This document shows, piece by piece, positions 51,669 through 62,716 of a stretch of 64,000 nucleotides of DNA. The notes beneath the pieces are model-generated. The model ran no database searches and was not told the origin of the DNA. It worked only from the letters and a program-made list of their open reading frames with translations. Source of the DNA: Nitrospinaceae bacterium (GTDB lineage: Bacteria; Nitrospinota; Nitrospinia; Nitrospinales; Nitrospinaceae); the NCBI GenBank assembly GCA_028278405.1, contig JANQEK010000030.1, positions 1 to 64,000 on the forward strand, written 5' to 3'. Both the position numbers and the translations under genes were made by a program. Position 1 is the stretch's first letter, and every line of letters begins with the position of its first letter.

Positions 51669-52038
51669 CGGTTTTCTCCTTTAGTTTTTCTTGAAAAATG
51701 TATTGAGTGTGACGGAAAAGACTTTCCGCCTTTGATGATTGCTTGCACTTCTCCTATGGTCTTTACTATTACAAGTTTGATGCCAAACCTCTCGTGCCTT
51801 CTAACTATTTGTTTTTAAATGTGTAAGCAATAGGGTGGGGATGAGTGGTTAAAGTCCTGGGCGGTGAAAATCCGCCGGTTTCGCAGGGAGATTGAACAAT
51901 CCCGTCATTTAATACGGAAAAAATTTAGTGGCAATAATTCGCCGAACGGCAAATATTAATCATAAAAGTTTCATCAATTTCCTCCTCGAAAGGGAATAAA
52001 TTTCTCCGAGATAAATTTTTTCGAAGTTTTCCTGCCCC
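51669..52038. other. Divergent intergenic region with a GC hairpin
   Basis: A 370-base spacer between the secreted paralogue and the PAS-AAA regulator. One small hairpin is visible, GGCGG (51860-51864) with CCGCC (51872-51876). I see no sigma-54 promoter meeting the GG-N10-GC rule on either strand, though I scanned only by eye. Confidence 0.45.
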
Positions 52039-53487
52039 ATGAAATACGATCTTGAATATGTTCTGGATAGTGCATTAGACGGTGTTTTCATCGTTGCCAG
52101 TGACCGTCGTTTGGTACTTTTCAACCGCGCTTGCGAAGAGTTGTACGATATTTCCCGTGAGGATGTGGTGGATAAGGCCTGCTGGAAACTCTCTGATTTT
52201 CAGCAGTCTTGTGACAGTATTTCCGAAAGAGACGGCAGAATTTCCTACGGAGAGCTCGGTTCCAAAAAAGAACGCATGGTGTTGACTCACAAAGAGGGGA
52301 GACAGGTTTGGGTGGAGACGATTTACACCCCTATTTTTCACAAGGAAAGCGAGGAAATCGCCTATGTCATGGGAGTGATCAAAGACATCACCGAGCTCAA
52401 ACGGGCGGAAGACGAAAAAGAACGCCTGCAAAAAGAGTTGATCACTATCCGGAGCGAGCTTGAATCCAAATACGATTTTTCCACCATCGTGGGGAACTCG
52501 CCGCAGATAATACAGGCTTTGAAACTTGCTTCGCAGGTGGCACCGCAGAACACCACTGTCATGCTGGTGGGGGAAAGCGGCACCGGTAAGGAGTTGTTGG
52601 CCAAGGCGATTCATTACAACAGCCCGCGCGCCTCCCGGCCGTTCGTGGCGCTCAACTGCTCGGCGTTTCCCGATACGCTGTTCGAGAGTGAGTTGTTCGG
52701 ATATGAAAAAGGAGCGTTTACGGGGGCGGATAAATCCAAACCAGGGAAAATCGCCTTGGCTTCAGGAGGAACGCTGTTCCTGGATGAAGTGACCTCCATG
52801 AGCCCCACCGCGCAGGTCAAAATTTTACGTGTGATTCAGGAAAGGGAATATGAACCTCTGGGTGCTGTGAGGTCCAAAAACGCGGACATACGCATTATCG
52901 CCGCCACCAACAAGGAGTTGGAGTCACTGGTTAATGACGGGGTATTTCGAGAGGACCTTTACTATCGGTTGTTTGTTTATCCGATCCAACTGCCTCCCTT
53001 ACGGGAGCGGATGAGAGATCTGCCATTGCTGATTGAAACTCTCCTGAAAAAATTTCATCATGCCATGGGCAAAAGCGTTCAGGGAGTTTCTTCGGAAGCG
53101 ATGGAAGTGTTGATGGGATACAGTTGGCCGGGCAATGTGCGGGAGTTGCAAAACGTCATTGAGCGGATGATGATTCTTTCCAAGGGAGATCGCATTGAGA
53201 TGTCCGATCTTCCGGGTTACTTGGTGGATTCCGCTCGAACTCGATCTCGTCGATCCGATTCCCCGAGTGAATTTTCCGACAGAATATCGCTGGAGGACTC
53301 GATCCATAAATACGAGCGGGGCCTCATACTCAAGGCTCTTCAAAAGTGCGACAACAATAAAACCCAGGCCGCCAATCTGCTGGGTCTCAGCCGTTCCACG
53401 TTTCGTTACAAGCTGTCTAAAATTTCTCCTGAGCTTTCCATGCGCTCAAGGGTAGGGGCGGAATCGTATAGAAGGAAATGGAAATGA
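52039..53487 (+). CDS. PAS-AAA-Fis sigma-54-dependent regulator
   Basis: A 482-residue enhancer-binding protein. An N-terminal PAS domain (LEYVLDSALDGVFIVASDRR to GVIKDITELKRAEDEK) is the sensor. The AAA+ core follows with Walker A GESGTGKE near 177-184, the sigma-54-contacting GAFTGA near 225-230, Walker B LFLDEV and the R-finger segment LYYRLFVYPIQLPPLRER. A Fis-type helix-turn-helix (NKTQAANLLGLSRSTFRYKL) ends it. No REC domain is present, so the PAS ligand or redox state probably controls it. rpoN is not in the window. Confidence 0.95.
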   Translation: MKYDLEYVLDSALDGVFIVASDRRLVLFNRACEELYDISREDVVDKACWKLSDFQQSCDSISERDGRISYGELGSKKERMVLTHKEGRQVWVETIYTPIFHKESEEIAYVMGVIKDITELKRAEDEKERLQKELITIRSELESKYDFSTIVGNSPQIIQALKLASQVAPQNTTVMLVGESGTGKELLAKAIHYNSPRASRPFVALNCSAFPDTLFESELFGYEKGAFTGADKSKPGKIALASGGTLFLDEVTSMSPTAQVKILRVIQEREYEPLGAVRSKNADIRIIAATNKELESLVNDGVFREDLYYRLFVYPIQLPPLRERMRDLPLLIETLLKKFHHAMGKSVQGVSSEAMEVLMGYSWPGNVRELQNVIERMMILSKGDRIEMSDLPGYLVDSARTRSRRSDSPSEFSDRISLEDSIHKYERGLILKALQKCDNNKTQAANLLGLSRSTFRYKLSKISPELSMRSRVGAESYRRKWK

Positions 53488-53524
53488 AAGAGAGAAACGA
53501 ATACCCTGAAGTTCGCCGCGGGCT

Positions 53525-55222
53525 CTAGGAGGTTCGGGAGTATTTGAAATAACTCACCAGTTTGTGAAGATCCTCTGCCATACCCGCCACTTTGCTGGCG
53601 GCGTTTTGAGCTTCCAGAGATTCATTGGTGGTGCTTTTAGCATACTCTGCTACGTTGGTGATGTTCTGGGAAATTTCATTACTTCCCTTGGCAACTTCTC
53701 CAACCTGCAGGGAAATTTCATTGGTCGTTGCGGTTTGCTCGACTACCGAACCTGCAATAGAGGTGATAATCTCACTGACTTTGTCGATGGTTTTGGAAAT
53801 TTCACCAATGACACTGATGGCTTCTTCTGTATCCTTTTGATTAGCTTCAATTTTTTTAATGATATCTTCCGTTGCTTTGCCGGTCTGCTTCGCCAGCTCT
53901 TTGACTTCATTGGCGACTACGGCGAATCCCTTGCCGGCTTCGCCTGCGCGAGCGGCTTCAATGGTAGCATTCAAGGCCAGCAGGTTGGTTTGTTCTGAGA
54001 TGTCGTCAATTACTTTAATGATTTCGCCGATTTCTCCGCTGCTCTGACCGAGTTTAGTGATGGTGGAGTTGGTTGTGGTGGCCAGCTCCACAGCATTTTT
54101 TGCGATGTCCATGGCGCTGTGCGTGCTTCTTGAAATTTCCCGGATACTGGAGGACATCTCTTCGGTACCGCTGGCGACGGTTTGAACTATGGAGTTGATC
54201 TCTTCCGCGGCCACCGAGGCCTGATTGGCCTGCTCGGAAGTCATTTCTGCATTGCTTTTCAGTTTCTCACTGACGCCCATCAGTTTTTCGGAAGAATCGG
54301 TCAGGGTGCTGGCGCTGCCCCCGATGGTGGCCATGTTTTCACGCAACTGACCAAAGAATTTACCCAGGATTTCGTGCATTTTGCCGACCGCTTCATGGCC
54401 GTTACCACCCGTTACGATTTGACTGATTTCCTGAGTCAAGTCTCCCCCAATGGCAGCCTGGACGACGCTTTGAAATTCCTCGGCTAATTTGTGGGTGGTC
54501 TGCTCCGCCGCTAATGTTTTTTCTTTGCTCTCTTTAAGGTTGTGCACCATTTTGTTGAAATCTTCGCTCAGATTTCCGATTTCATCCATCGACTTCACTT
54601 GGATTTCGATATCCGTATTGCCCTGGGTCAGTTGGTTGGTGGCTTGTCGCAGCTCTTTAAGGGGTTTGGTGATGGCATCGCTGAAGAGCATTAAGAGGAT
54701 AATGCCGACAACGGCGCACCCCAAGCTGACCATAATGATAATAAGACGGTAGTTCTGGGTTTGGGAATTAACTTCCTTCAATGTGTTTCCCAACACCAGT
54801 TTTCCCTGAACAGCGCCTTGATATTTGATGGGGACGGTAGAAAACAAGTTATCGCCAATTACGACAATGTCATTGTCCTCAAAAATCTTGGAGGGATCCA
54901 ATTTCATTGAGTTGGGATTGAAAGAAGCGACTTCCCTGTTTCGTTTGTTGTAAGCGGCCAGAAAATTCAGGTTGTAATCGTTCTTTGACAGCTTAAAGGC
55001 TTTTTTGACAGAATTATAATCCCCCATTGCCATGCCAGGGCCGGCATTCAGGGCCACCAGATTGGCTGTCGCGCGCGCCTGAATTTTTATGTAGTTCAGA
55101 GAATTTTCTTTGGTCAGGTTGGGGAAATAATAGGACATGAAAGCAGATATCAATAGGAGAACAATTGCAAAGAAGAAAATTAATTTGAGACGAATCGACA
55201 GCCGCAAAAATAATGAATGCAT
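53525..55222 (-). CDS. Methyl-accepting chemotaxis protein
   Basis: A 565-residue chemoreceptor. Helix 1 ([20 protein letters not shown]) and helix 2 ([20 protein letters not shown]) enclose a ~130-residue periplasmic sensor. A HAMP segment ([20 protein letters not shown]) and the signalling hairpin follow, with the CheA/CheW-binding tip [20 protein letters not shown]. Methylation helices flank it. No che genes are near, so it must act with a kinase encoded elsewhere. It is convergent with the PAS-AAA regulator. Confidence 0.94.
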   Translation of the reverse strand: MHSLFLRLSIRLKLIFFFAIVLLLISAFMSYYFPNLTKENSLNYIKIQARATANLVALNAGPGMAMGDYNSVKKAFKLSKNDYNLNFLAAYNKRNREVASFNPNSMKLDPSKIFEDNDIVVIGDNLFSTVPIKYQGAVQGKLVLGNTLKEVNSQTQNYRLIIIMVSLGCAVVGIILLMLFSDAITKPLKELRQATNQLTQGNTDIEIQVKSMDEIGNLSEDFNKMVHNLKESKEKTLAAEQTTHKLAEEFQSVVQAAIGGDLTQEISQIVTGGNGHEAVGKMHEILGKFFGQLRENMATIGGSASTLTDSSEKLMGVSEKLKSNAEMTSEQANQASVAAEEINSIVQTVASGTEEMSSSIREISRSTHSAMDIAKNAVELATTTNSTITKLGQSSGEIGEIIKVIDDISEQTNLLALNATIEAARAGEAGKGFAVVANEVKELAKQTGKATEDIIKKIEANQKDTEEAISVIGEISKTIDKVSEIITSIAGSVVEQTATTNEISLQVGEVAKGSNEISQNITNVAEYAKSTTNESLEAQNAASKVAGMAEDLHKLVSYFKYSRTS

Positions 55223-55451
55223 TTTATCCTCAAAGCCTGAAGGGGTCGTTTATTGTTTCCCGGGACATCGGTCTATCCTGTGAAGGAGCGGTGGGTATGT
55301 CCCTGACGCTTGTTGGAGCGCAGTTTTCGGGAAGATTTAATAGCAATACATTTAATGGTTATGTAAATTTAATGTATCATTGTTGAGGATTGATTACAAT
55401 CTATTATTTTGCAAGGGTTTTGGGGTTCCGAAGTGCAGGCCGGGTAAATAC

Positions 55452-56633
55452 TTAATAAAGAAGGTAATTTTTGCGGATGACCAGAAAATCGGCCAGATCG
55501 GCCTGCCAGGACTCCTCAATTTCCTGCAGAGGGCGGTTTTCAGGCAGGAGAACCTCACGGAGTTCCGGGTGACCATAAAGCAGGTCGATCGCCGGGCGAT
55601 CGCTGACAAATTCATAGGGCTCGGTACGCCACTGGAATAGATTCGGAAACAGGCGGCCGATGGCCCGGATCACGGCGACTCCGGTAATGAGGGGTTTGAA
55701 TGCATTGCGGTCGATGACGTGCAACTGTATGCCACCGCAGGTTTCTCCGGCACACTTCTGAAAACCCGGTTTGAAAAACTGGGGCCGAAACAAAACCCCG
55801 GGAAGACTTTCTGAATTGAGGGTCTCCGCCAGGCGATGGGCATCGATTCCCGGTGCGCCGCATATTTCGAACGGTAAAGTGGTGCCGCGTCCTTCCGACA
55901 GTTGTGTGCCCTCGATCAGGCACATTCCGGGATAGACTGTTGCCGTCGATACCATCGGCATGTTGGGAGACGGGGCCACCCATAAGAGATCCGTCTGGTC
56001 GTACCACATCTCCCGTTTCCAACCCTGCATTGGCACCACCGTGAGATCGCAGCCGATACCGATATGTTCGTTGAACCATTTGGCCAGTTCGCCGACCGTC
56101 ATGCCGTGGCGATTGGGCAAGGAGTACTGCCCGACAAAAGAGTGCCAACCTTCTTTCACCAGATTGCCCTCCACTTGCATGCCGTTGATCGGATTGGGCC
56201 GGTCGCACACCACGACAGGAACGCCCGCCTGTTTACAGGTCTGCATGCAATTGGCCAGGGTATATATGAAAGTATAGTAACGCGAGCCGATGTCCTGGAT
56301 GTCGAACACGAGGGTGTCGATATCGTTCATCAATCCGGTGTCCGGCGTGAGCGAGGCGTGGTCTTTTCCGTACAGGCTGACGATGGGAATCCCGGTGACG
56401 GGCTCTGTGCCATGATCGACGTCCACCATGTCCTGATCCACTCCGTACAGACCGTGTTCGGGAGCGAACAGTTTGACCAATTGGAAGTTCGGGTTCCGGT
56501 GGAAATGAATGAAAGAGGGCAGGCCGTCTTCCGTTACGCTGGTATGGTTGACCACCAGTCCGATACGGTTCCCCTTGATATATTTTTCGGGTTCGGCCAG
56601 CAGCCGTTCCAGTCCGGTCGCGACCTTTTTCAT
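55452..56633 (-). CDS. NamZ-like exo-beta-N-acetylmuramidase (DUF1343)
   Basis: A 393-residue protein of the DUF1343 family, whose member NamZ of Bacillus releases MurNAc from peptidoglycan fragments. The family's order is clear: GNRIGLVVNHTSVTEDGLPS, FAPEHGLYGVDQDMVDVDHG, VSLYGKDHASLTPD, LVFDIQDIGSRYYTFIYTLA, VVCDRPNPINGMQVEGN and PMQGWKREMWYDQTDLLWV. No signal peptide is evident, unlike many NamZ proteins, so it may work on imported muropeptides in the cytoplasm. It follows glgC after 19 bases on the same strand. Confidence 0.9.
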   Translation of the reverse strand: MKKVATGLERLLAEPEKYIKGNRIGLVVNHTSVTEDGLPSFIHFHRNPNFQLVKLFAPEHGLYGVDQDMVDVDHGTEPVTGIPIVSLYGKDHASLTPDTGLMNDIDTLVFDIQDIGSRYYTFIYTLANCMQTCKQAGVPVVVCDRPNPINGMQVEGNLVKEGWHSFVGQYSLPNRHGMTVGELAKWFNEHIGIGCDLTVVPMQGWKREMWYDQTDLLWVAPSPNMPMVSTATVYPGMCLIEGTQLSEGRGTTLPFEICGAPGIDAHRLAETLNSESLPGVLFRPQFFKPGFQKCAGETCGGIQLHVIDRNAFKPLITGVAVIRAIGRLFPNLFQWRTEPYEFVSDRPAIDLLYGHPELREVLLPENRPLQEIEESWQADLADFLVIRKNYLLY

Positions 56634-56652
56634 ATGGGATAAAGGCTGAGAT

Positions 56653-57894
56653 TCATTTGGGTGATGTTTCGGGAAATTTATAACCTTTATGAATGACTAC
56701 GATGTTGGACTCTTTATCGACATGAAATCTCTTTTTGTCCTGCTCGGGATCATAACCGATTTCCGTGCCGGGGGGAATGACTACATCCTTGTCGATGATG
56801 GCCATGTTGATTTTACAATTGGCTCCCACATGCACCCGGTCCATGAGAATGGAATTGATGATAGCGGCTCCGGTGTCGACCTTGACACTCCGGCCCACCA
56901 CGGAATCCTGCACGATACCGCCGCTGATGATACTTCCCTCCGAAACCAGGCTGTTGATGGCTTGTCCCCGCCGCCCGTCCTGGTTGAATATGAATTTGGC
57001 AGGTGGAAGCACCATGCTGGAGGTTTTAACCGGCCACTTCATATTGTACAAATTGAATACCGGTTTGATGTTTCTAAGATCCATGTTGGCTTCCCAGAAA
57101 CTACCAATGTTTCCCACGTCTCGCCAATAGCCGATTTCCTCCGGTGTGATATCCGGTACCCGGTTTCTTCCAAAATCATAGGCGAAGACCGGATGATCCT
57201 TGAATATGGAGGGCAGAATATCCTTTCCGAAATCGTGAGAGGAATCCGGGTTGTTCGCGTCTTCGTGAAGCACGTCGGTTAAAAATGGACCGCTGAAAAT
57301 ATAATTTCCCATGGAAGCAAAGACTTCATCCGGCCGTCCCGGAATGCATTGCGGGTTCGTCGGTTTTTCCTGAAAGCCGATAACGCGGCCGGTATGATCA
57401 ACCTGAATCACTCCAAAATGCCGCGCATCTTTAATGGGAACCGGGATCGCGGCAATGGTCACCTTCGCCACATTGGAAATATGAAAGTTGATCATTTGCT
57501 GGATATCCATCCGGTAAATATGATCAGCTCCGAAAATGGCAACGAGGTCGTATTCCCGATCCTGGATCAGGTTGATGTTCTGATAAATGGCGTCCGCAGT
57601 TCCCCGGTACCAGCTTTCGCCGGTTCGCTTCTGTGCGGGAACGGGCAGAATGAAGTGATCGGCCAGTATGGAGCTGAATCGCCATCCTTCCTGCAAATGC
57701 TCGGTCAAAGACTGCGACTTGAACTGGGTCAGGACGTAGACGGAGAAGATTTTGGAATTGATGAAGTTGCTGAGTACGAAGTCAATCAGGCGGTACTTGC
57801 CCCCAAATGGAACCGCCGGTTTGGCCCGGTCCATCGTGAGAGGATAAAGGCGGCTGCCTTCGCCGCCGGCCATGATCATGCCCAGAATATTCAT
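56653..57894 (-). CDS. glgC: Glucose-1-phosphate adenylyltransferase
   Basis: Makes ADP-glucose, the first step of glycogen synthesis. The 413-residue protein has the N-terminal regulatory and nucleotide-binding MAGGEGSRLYPLTMDRAKPA, the GKYRLIDFVLSNFINS segment, the catalytic region around ADHIYRMD, FQEKPTNP for substrate binding, and a C-terminal left-handed beta-helix (NSILMDRVHVGANCKINMAI). Length matches the family. It is the first gene of a probable two-gene unit with the NamZ-like gene. Confidence 0.96.
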   Translation of the reverse strand: MNILGMIMAGGEGSRLYPLTMDRAKPAVPFGGKYRLIDFVLSNFINSKIFSVYVLTQFKSQSLTEHLQEGWRFSSILADHFILPVPAQKRTGESWYRGTADAIYQNINLIQDREYDLVAIFGADHIYRMDIQQMINFHISNVAKVTIAAIPVPIKDARHFGVIQVDHTGRVIGFQEKPTNPQCIPGRPDEVFASMGNYIFSGPFLTDVLHEDANNPDSSHDFGKDILPSIFKDHPVFAYDFGRNRVPDITPEEIGYWRDVGNIGSFWEANMDLRNIKPVFNLYNMKWPVKTSSMVLPPAKFIFNQDGRRGQAINSLVSEGSIISGGIVQDSVVGRSVKVDTGAAIINSILMDRVHVGANCKINMAIIDKDVVIPPGTEIGYDPEQDKKRFHVDKESNIVVIHKGYKFPETSPK

Positions 57895-58165
57895 AAGTCC
57901 TGTTTGGGGCCCAAGAGGTTCTCGGGGTAGTGGGTATGGAGCTACCGATATAGTGTCTCACAAAAGACCGTGAAGGTTCAATGACTGGAAGCATTTCAAA
58001 CAACTTGCAAACATTTTGAAATTCTCATTTTTTGGGTGATCTGCTGTGTGCTCTGTGTCGAGGAGATTCCTGAATTTCAAAAGCCGACATGGCTTTAGGC
58101 TCAAAAGTTAAAATCATTTGTCCAGAGGTCGTGATACAATCGGCCAACATTTTTTTGAGGTGACC
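57895..58165. other. Divergent spacer between glgC and the repeat protein
   Basis: About 270 bases with no gene and no promoter that I can place with confidence. Confidence 0.4.
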
Positions 58166-58894
58166 GTGTTGAAAAAATTTTTTTGGATCGTTGCAGTTGT
58201 GGGGTGTTATCTGGCCTGGCCCGCTCTTCTGTTTGCCGGACGGATGGAGGTGGACTCAAACTTCGACGGAAAAATCGATCAATGGCATCATGTTTCTGCC
58301 TCCGGAAAAGTCCTCAAGGTGGAGTATGACCTGAACTTCAACGGCAAAGTCGACCAGGTGCAATTCTTCAAATCCGAAAAGCAACTGGAGCGTATCGAGT
58401 TCGATACAGACCACAATGGGACGTTCGATCAGGTTCAGTATTACTCCGGAAAGAATAAGGTGGATCGCATTGAGAAGGATTCGAACAACGACAGCAAGGT
58501 CGATTGGAAGGAATTTTTCAATTCAGCGGGAAAACTGATTCGAGGGGAAATCGATGATAACCACGACGGTAAAACCAATATCTGGAAATTTTATAATGAT
58601 CAGGGTGTTCTGCAAAAAGGGGAATATGACATCGATCATAACGGCCAGGTAGACCGCTGGGACCTGTTTCATCGCGATACGCTGACAGAGGCCGCGTTCG
58701 ATACCAACGGGGACCGGAAACCTGACCAATGGCAATATTTCAACGCGGCGGAAAAACTGGAACGCGTGGCCTATGACACCAACCACGACGGCAAGGCCGA
58801 TTATTGGGAATATCTCGACAAAAAGGGGAAAGCGATTCGTATCGAAAAAGACCGGAATTTCGACGGTAAACCGGATATCACTCAAAAGCCATAA
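58166..58894 (+). CDS. Exported protein of 25-residue EF-hand-loop-like repeats
   Basis: A 242-residue protein with signal peptide (FFWIVAVVGCYLAWPALLFA). Eight tandem 25-residue units follow, one of them 24 long, plus a final partial one. Each starts with a calcium-loop-like DxNxDGKxDxW (for example DSNFDGKIDQW, DTNHDGKADYW) and continues with a strand-turn-strand such as FNSAGKLIRGEI. The loops resemble EF-hand or dockerin calcium sites without the flanking helices, so a calcium-stabilised beta-solenoid is likely. The frame runs back to 58118; GTG at 58166 (or TTG at 58169) fits the GAGG ribosome site and the signal peptide. Convergent with the outer-membrane protein gene. Confidence 0.82.
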   Translation: MLKKFFWIVAVVGCYLAWPALLFAGRMEVDSNFDGKIDQWHHVSASGKVLKVEYDLNFNGKVDQVQFFKSEKQLERIEFDTDHNGTFDQVQYYSGKNKVDRIEKDSNNDSKVDWKEFFNSAGKLIRGEIDDNHDGKTNIWKFYNDQGVLQKGEYDIDHNGQVDRWDLFHRDTLTEAAFDTNGDRKPDQWQYFNAAEKLERVAYDTNHDGKADYWEYLDKKGKAIRIEKDRNFDGKPDITQKP

Positions 58895-60126
58895 GGCCGT
58901 CCGAAGGGAGGTTCAATCGCCTCGGGTTTTGGAGGGGTACGGGTTTTGAAGTATTCCTCAAACAATGGGAATTCCGGTCGCCAGGTAATGTTGAAAACCA
59001 TGAGGGGTTGAAATCGCCCTAACAGAAACTGGGCCCGCAAATCCACGGTGGCAATCACCTCATCCGCCAACTGCCAGGTTTTGACGACTCCCACCTCATC
59101 ATATATCCGGGCGCGGTACAGGGGATCGCCCTTGGACAGCGGAATGCCGGGCATGGTGACATCTCCCCGCGGTGAATTGAAATTGAGACTGCCGCCTCGC
59201 CAGTGTTGAAAATAAATATAAGTATCCCAGACCGTTAGAAATGCGCGGTAGGCCATGCCCTCATCTTCCACCTTCGGTAGTGCCGGGGGATCGTCACTGT
59301 TACGCAGGTGATGGACCGTGAAGCCGATTTCATCCAGCCAGCCGAGGCTGCCGCCGGCCTTTTCCGGACGGTAGGTGTAGCCGCCGCCCACCCCCAAACT
59401 TAAATTGTTGAACACGCCGGGGCCCGAGTTTTGCTGGCCGCCCAGGTGAACCCAGTAAACCTGTCCCTCCAGCATAAAACCTCCCGCTTTCAGTTGGGTG
59501 TAATCGCCGATGGAAAATTTCTCCCGCTGCGTGGAGGTTTCTCGTTCTTCCCAGCTCAACCACAAATCCTGCCGAAGATGCTGGGAATTGGCCTTGATTT
59601 GAAACCCCTGCTCGATCGGTTCCCGGTAACGCAGGACGTCGTTGAAGAAAGCGTCGTGCAGGGGATGGTTCCGGTCGATGGTCCCGGCGGTGAACAACCA
59701 GTCCGGTGCAAAGGCGTAGTGCAGGGAGATCACCGGGTCCACTTCGTCCGGGACATTGTCCTCACCAAACTCGAAATTCCACAGCGCTCCCGCTTCGATC
59801 CGCAATCCCTTTTTGATTTCGTATTGGAAAAAAGATTTGGTCAGGTTTCCAATCAGGGTGAACCCCTCGGCCCGCAAACTCGTGTCCACTTCCTTTTCAA
59901 GTTCCCGGTTGTAAACATAGGTCTGGTTTTCGATCACCAGCGACAATGGAGATTCCGCCCAGGTCGTGGAGGCGGGGAACAAAAGTCCGAACAACAGAAT
60001 CCAAAATCCTGCTTCAAAAAATCGGCGAAGGGGATGAGGCTTTCGGAGAGTTGGCAGAAAGAAGTTCAATAGAACCCGGCGAGGAATGGTTGTCAGATGA
60101 AGGCAAACAGTCTTGCTCAGCCGCAT
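58882..60126 (-). CDS. Predicted outer-membrane beta-barrel protein
   Basis: A 414-residue exported protein with a long N-terminus and signal peptide (FFEAGFWILLFGLLFPASTT, cleavage near WAES). The mature sequence shows alternating aromatic/hydrophobic strands with polar turns typical of a beta-barrel: FFQYEIKKGLRIEAGALWNF, ALHYAFAP-like SLHYAFAPDWLFTAG, SLGVGGGYTYRP. Family not recognised. The last ~25 residues are Pro-rich (TRTPPKPEAIEPPFGRPYGF), so the C-terminus is not a classic barrel strand. It overlaps the convergent repeat-protein gene by 13 bases. Confidence 0.7.
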   Translation of the reverse strand: MRLSKTVCLHLTTIPRRVLLNFFLPTLRKPHPLRRFFEAGFWILLFGLLFPASTTWAESPLSLVIENQTYVYNRELEKEVDTSLRAEGFTLIGNLTKSFFQYEIKKGLRIEAGALWNFEFGEDNVPDEVDPVISLHYAFAPDWLFTAGTIDRNHPLHDAFFNDVLRYREPIEQGFQIKANSQHLRQDLWLSWEERETSTQREKFSIGDYTQLKAGGFMLEGQVYWVHLGGQQNSGPGVFNNLSLGVGGGYTYRPEKAGGSLGWLDEIGFTVHHLRNSDDPPALPKVEDEGMAYRAFLTVWDTYIYFQHWRGGSLNFNSPRGDVTMPGIPLSKGDPLYRARIYDEVGVVKTWQLADEVIATVDLRAQFLLGRFQPLMVFNITWRPEFPLFEEYFKTRTPPKPEAIEPPFGRPYGF

Positions 60127-60335
60127 CGAGCTCCTGAATCTACCATAACTGGAGAAAAAAGTTTAGGGTAAGAGCGGGCAGGGATGTCCCTTACCGGGTA
60201 GAGTCAGGCTCCTCTCCAGCGCAGTCAATTCATCTGAAATACCCGATTCAACTAGTTGATTTATGGGATATTATAGTGTTCCTGCAGAAATGTCAAATTT
60301 ATTGGAGGAAGCCTCTCCTGACGGCTTGCGGGCAG

Positions 60336-60363
60336 AAAAAAACCCCCGGTCCGAAGACCGGGG
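60336..60363 (-). terminator. Intrinsic terminator after the structured RNA candidate
   Basis: A perfect 8-bp GC stem (60344-60351 with 60356-60363) around a four-base loop CGAA (TTCG on the transcript) is followed on the minus strand by seven T. Confidence 0.88.
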
Positions 60364-60380
60364 ATCGATAATCAAAAAGC

Positions 60381-60464
60381 GGGTGTCACCCTCACAAAAC
60401 CTGAAAGTGAGAGTTGTCCGCTAATGCGGGCCCTCGGCTTTCAAGCGTTTGACCTGCGACACCC
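60381..60464 (-). ncRNA. Candidate structured RNA or riboswitch-like leader
   Basis: Read on the minus strand, GGGTGTC and GACACCC (60464-60458 and 60387-60381) close an 84-base domain. Inside are hairpins CCGC-ATTA-GCGG, CTCAC/GTGAG with an 11-base loop, and a small GCT-TGAA-AGC. The loop of the last (TGAAAG) can pair with CTTTCA in the CTCAC hairpin loop, a six-base kissing contact. An intrinsic terminator follows 17 bases later. It could be a small RNA or a terminating cis-regulator of the outer-membrane gene at 58882-60126. I matched it to no known class. Confidence 0.5.
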
Positions 60465-60689
60465 CATCTTATCCCTGCGAGATTCTGTCTCATTGAGACC
60501 ATAAAATGTTGCACCATTATATGGCTACCGTCTTTTCCTCCTAGGAAATTGGACGGTATTTGATGTTGCTTTATTGCATTACTCCCATTTGGTCAAACTA
60601 TCACCAGGTGCAACTGGTGGTGAGGAAGGGGAATCCAAAAGTTTGGTCAAAATGACCTCCTTTCAACTTCCCTTCATGGGAAAATGTAA

Positions 60690-60920
60690 TTAATTTATAG
60701 GCCCGGGGTTAACCGGGAAGCTAATGCATTTGTCTAATTGTGGATAAAAATCAAAAATGACTTCTCCCCCGACATTAAATGCATGGTAAAGCAAATTTTG
60801 ATATTCCGTCAAACTTGGATTTTTGATCTTAACTTCCCTGATGTTAGGGTTTCCTATTAAACGGACTACGCATGAAATTTGGGAAGAGATAATATTTTCT
60901 GGATGGTGAGTAGAACTCAT
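60690..60920 (-). CDS. Small protein of unknown function downstream of groEL
   Basis: A 76-residue soluble protein (MSSTHHPENIISSQISCVVR onward) of unknown family with a mixed alpha/beta look. It is supported by an excellent GAGGAGGG ribosome site five bases before the ATG. It lies 99 bases beyond groEL on the same strand, on the far side of a GC-rich hairpin, so it might be read from its own promoter or by read-through. Confidence 0.6.
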   Translation of the reverse strand: MSSTHHPENIISSQISCVVRLIGNPNIREVKIKNPSLTEYQNLLYHAFNVGGEVIFDFYPQLDKCISFPVNPGPIN

Positions 60921-60967
60921 ATCAACCCTCCTCGAAATTAATAAAGGAAAGTGTATTTAAAACCATA

Positions 60968-60989
60968 CCCCCGGTCCGGAGACCGGGGG
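60968..60989 (-). terminator. GC hairpin after groEL
   Basis: A perfect 9-bp stem (60968-60976 with 60981-60989) with a four-base loop, 31 bases past groEL. The minus-strand T tract after it is weak, so termination may be partial. Its core CCCCGGTC/GACCGGGG is the same as in the terminator at 60336-60363. Confidence 0.65.
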
Positions 60990-61019
60990 TGGGTATTTCA
61001 TGCTTGATGAAAAGCAGGG

Positions 61020-62675
<1,656 letters not shown>

Positions 62676-62716
62676 TTATTTCAATCTCCTAATTATGGAT
62701 GAATAGTATTTTTTAG

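Larger units (their letters stand above)
60127..60689. other. Long non-coding stretch with structured RNA candidate
   Basis: No credible gene in 563 bases. It holds the structured element and terminator listed separately, a palindrome GTCTCATTGAGAC at 60487-60499, and a hairpin CACCAG/CTGGTG at 60602-60619 just past the end of the small gene at 60690. The part from 60127 to 60335 shows no feature I can support. Confidence 0.55.

Noticed and set aside
51860-51876. GGCGGTGAAAATCCGCC hairpin as an FMN riboswitch
   Set aside because: Only one arm resembles part of the FMN element; the remaining conserved segments are missing and the downstream gene is a regulator, not a flavin gene.
51929-51945. 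TGGCA...CGCC as a sigma-54 promoter for the PAS-AAA gene
   Set aside because: The GG to GC spacing is nine, not the required ten, and the -12 part is poor.
60381-60464. Structured RNA as 6S, tmRNA, SRP RNA or RNase P RNA
   Set aside because: None of the hallmark sequences or sizes fit; the domain is too short for tmRNA, RNase P or a full 6S RNA.
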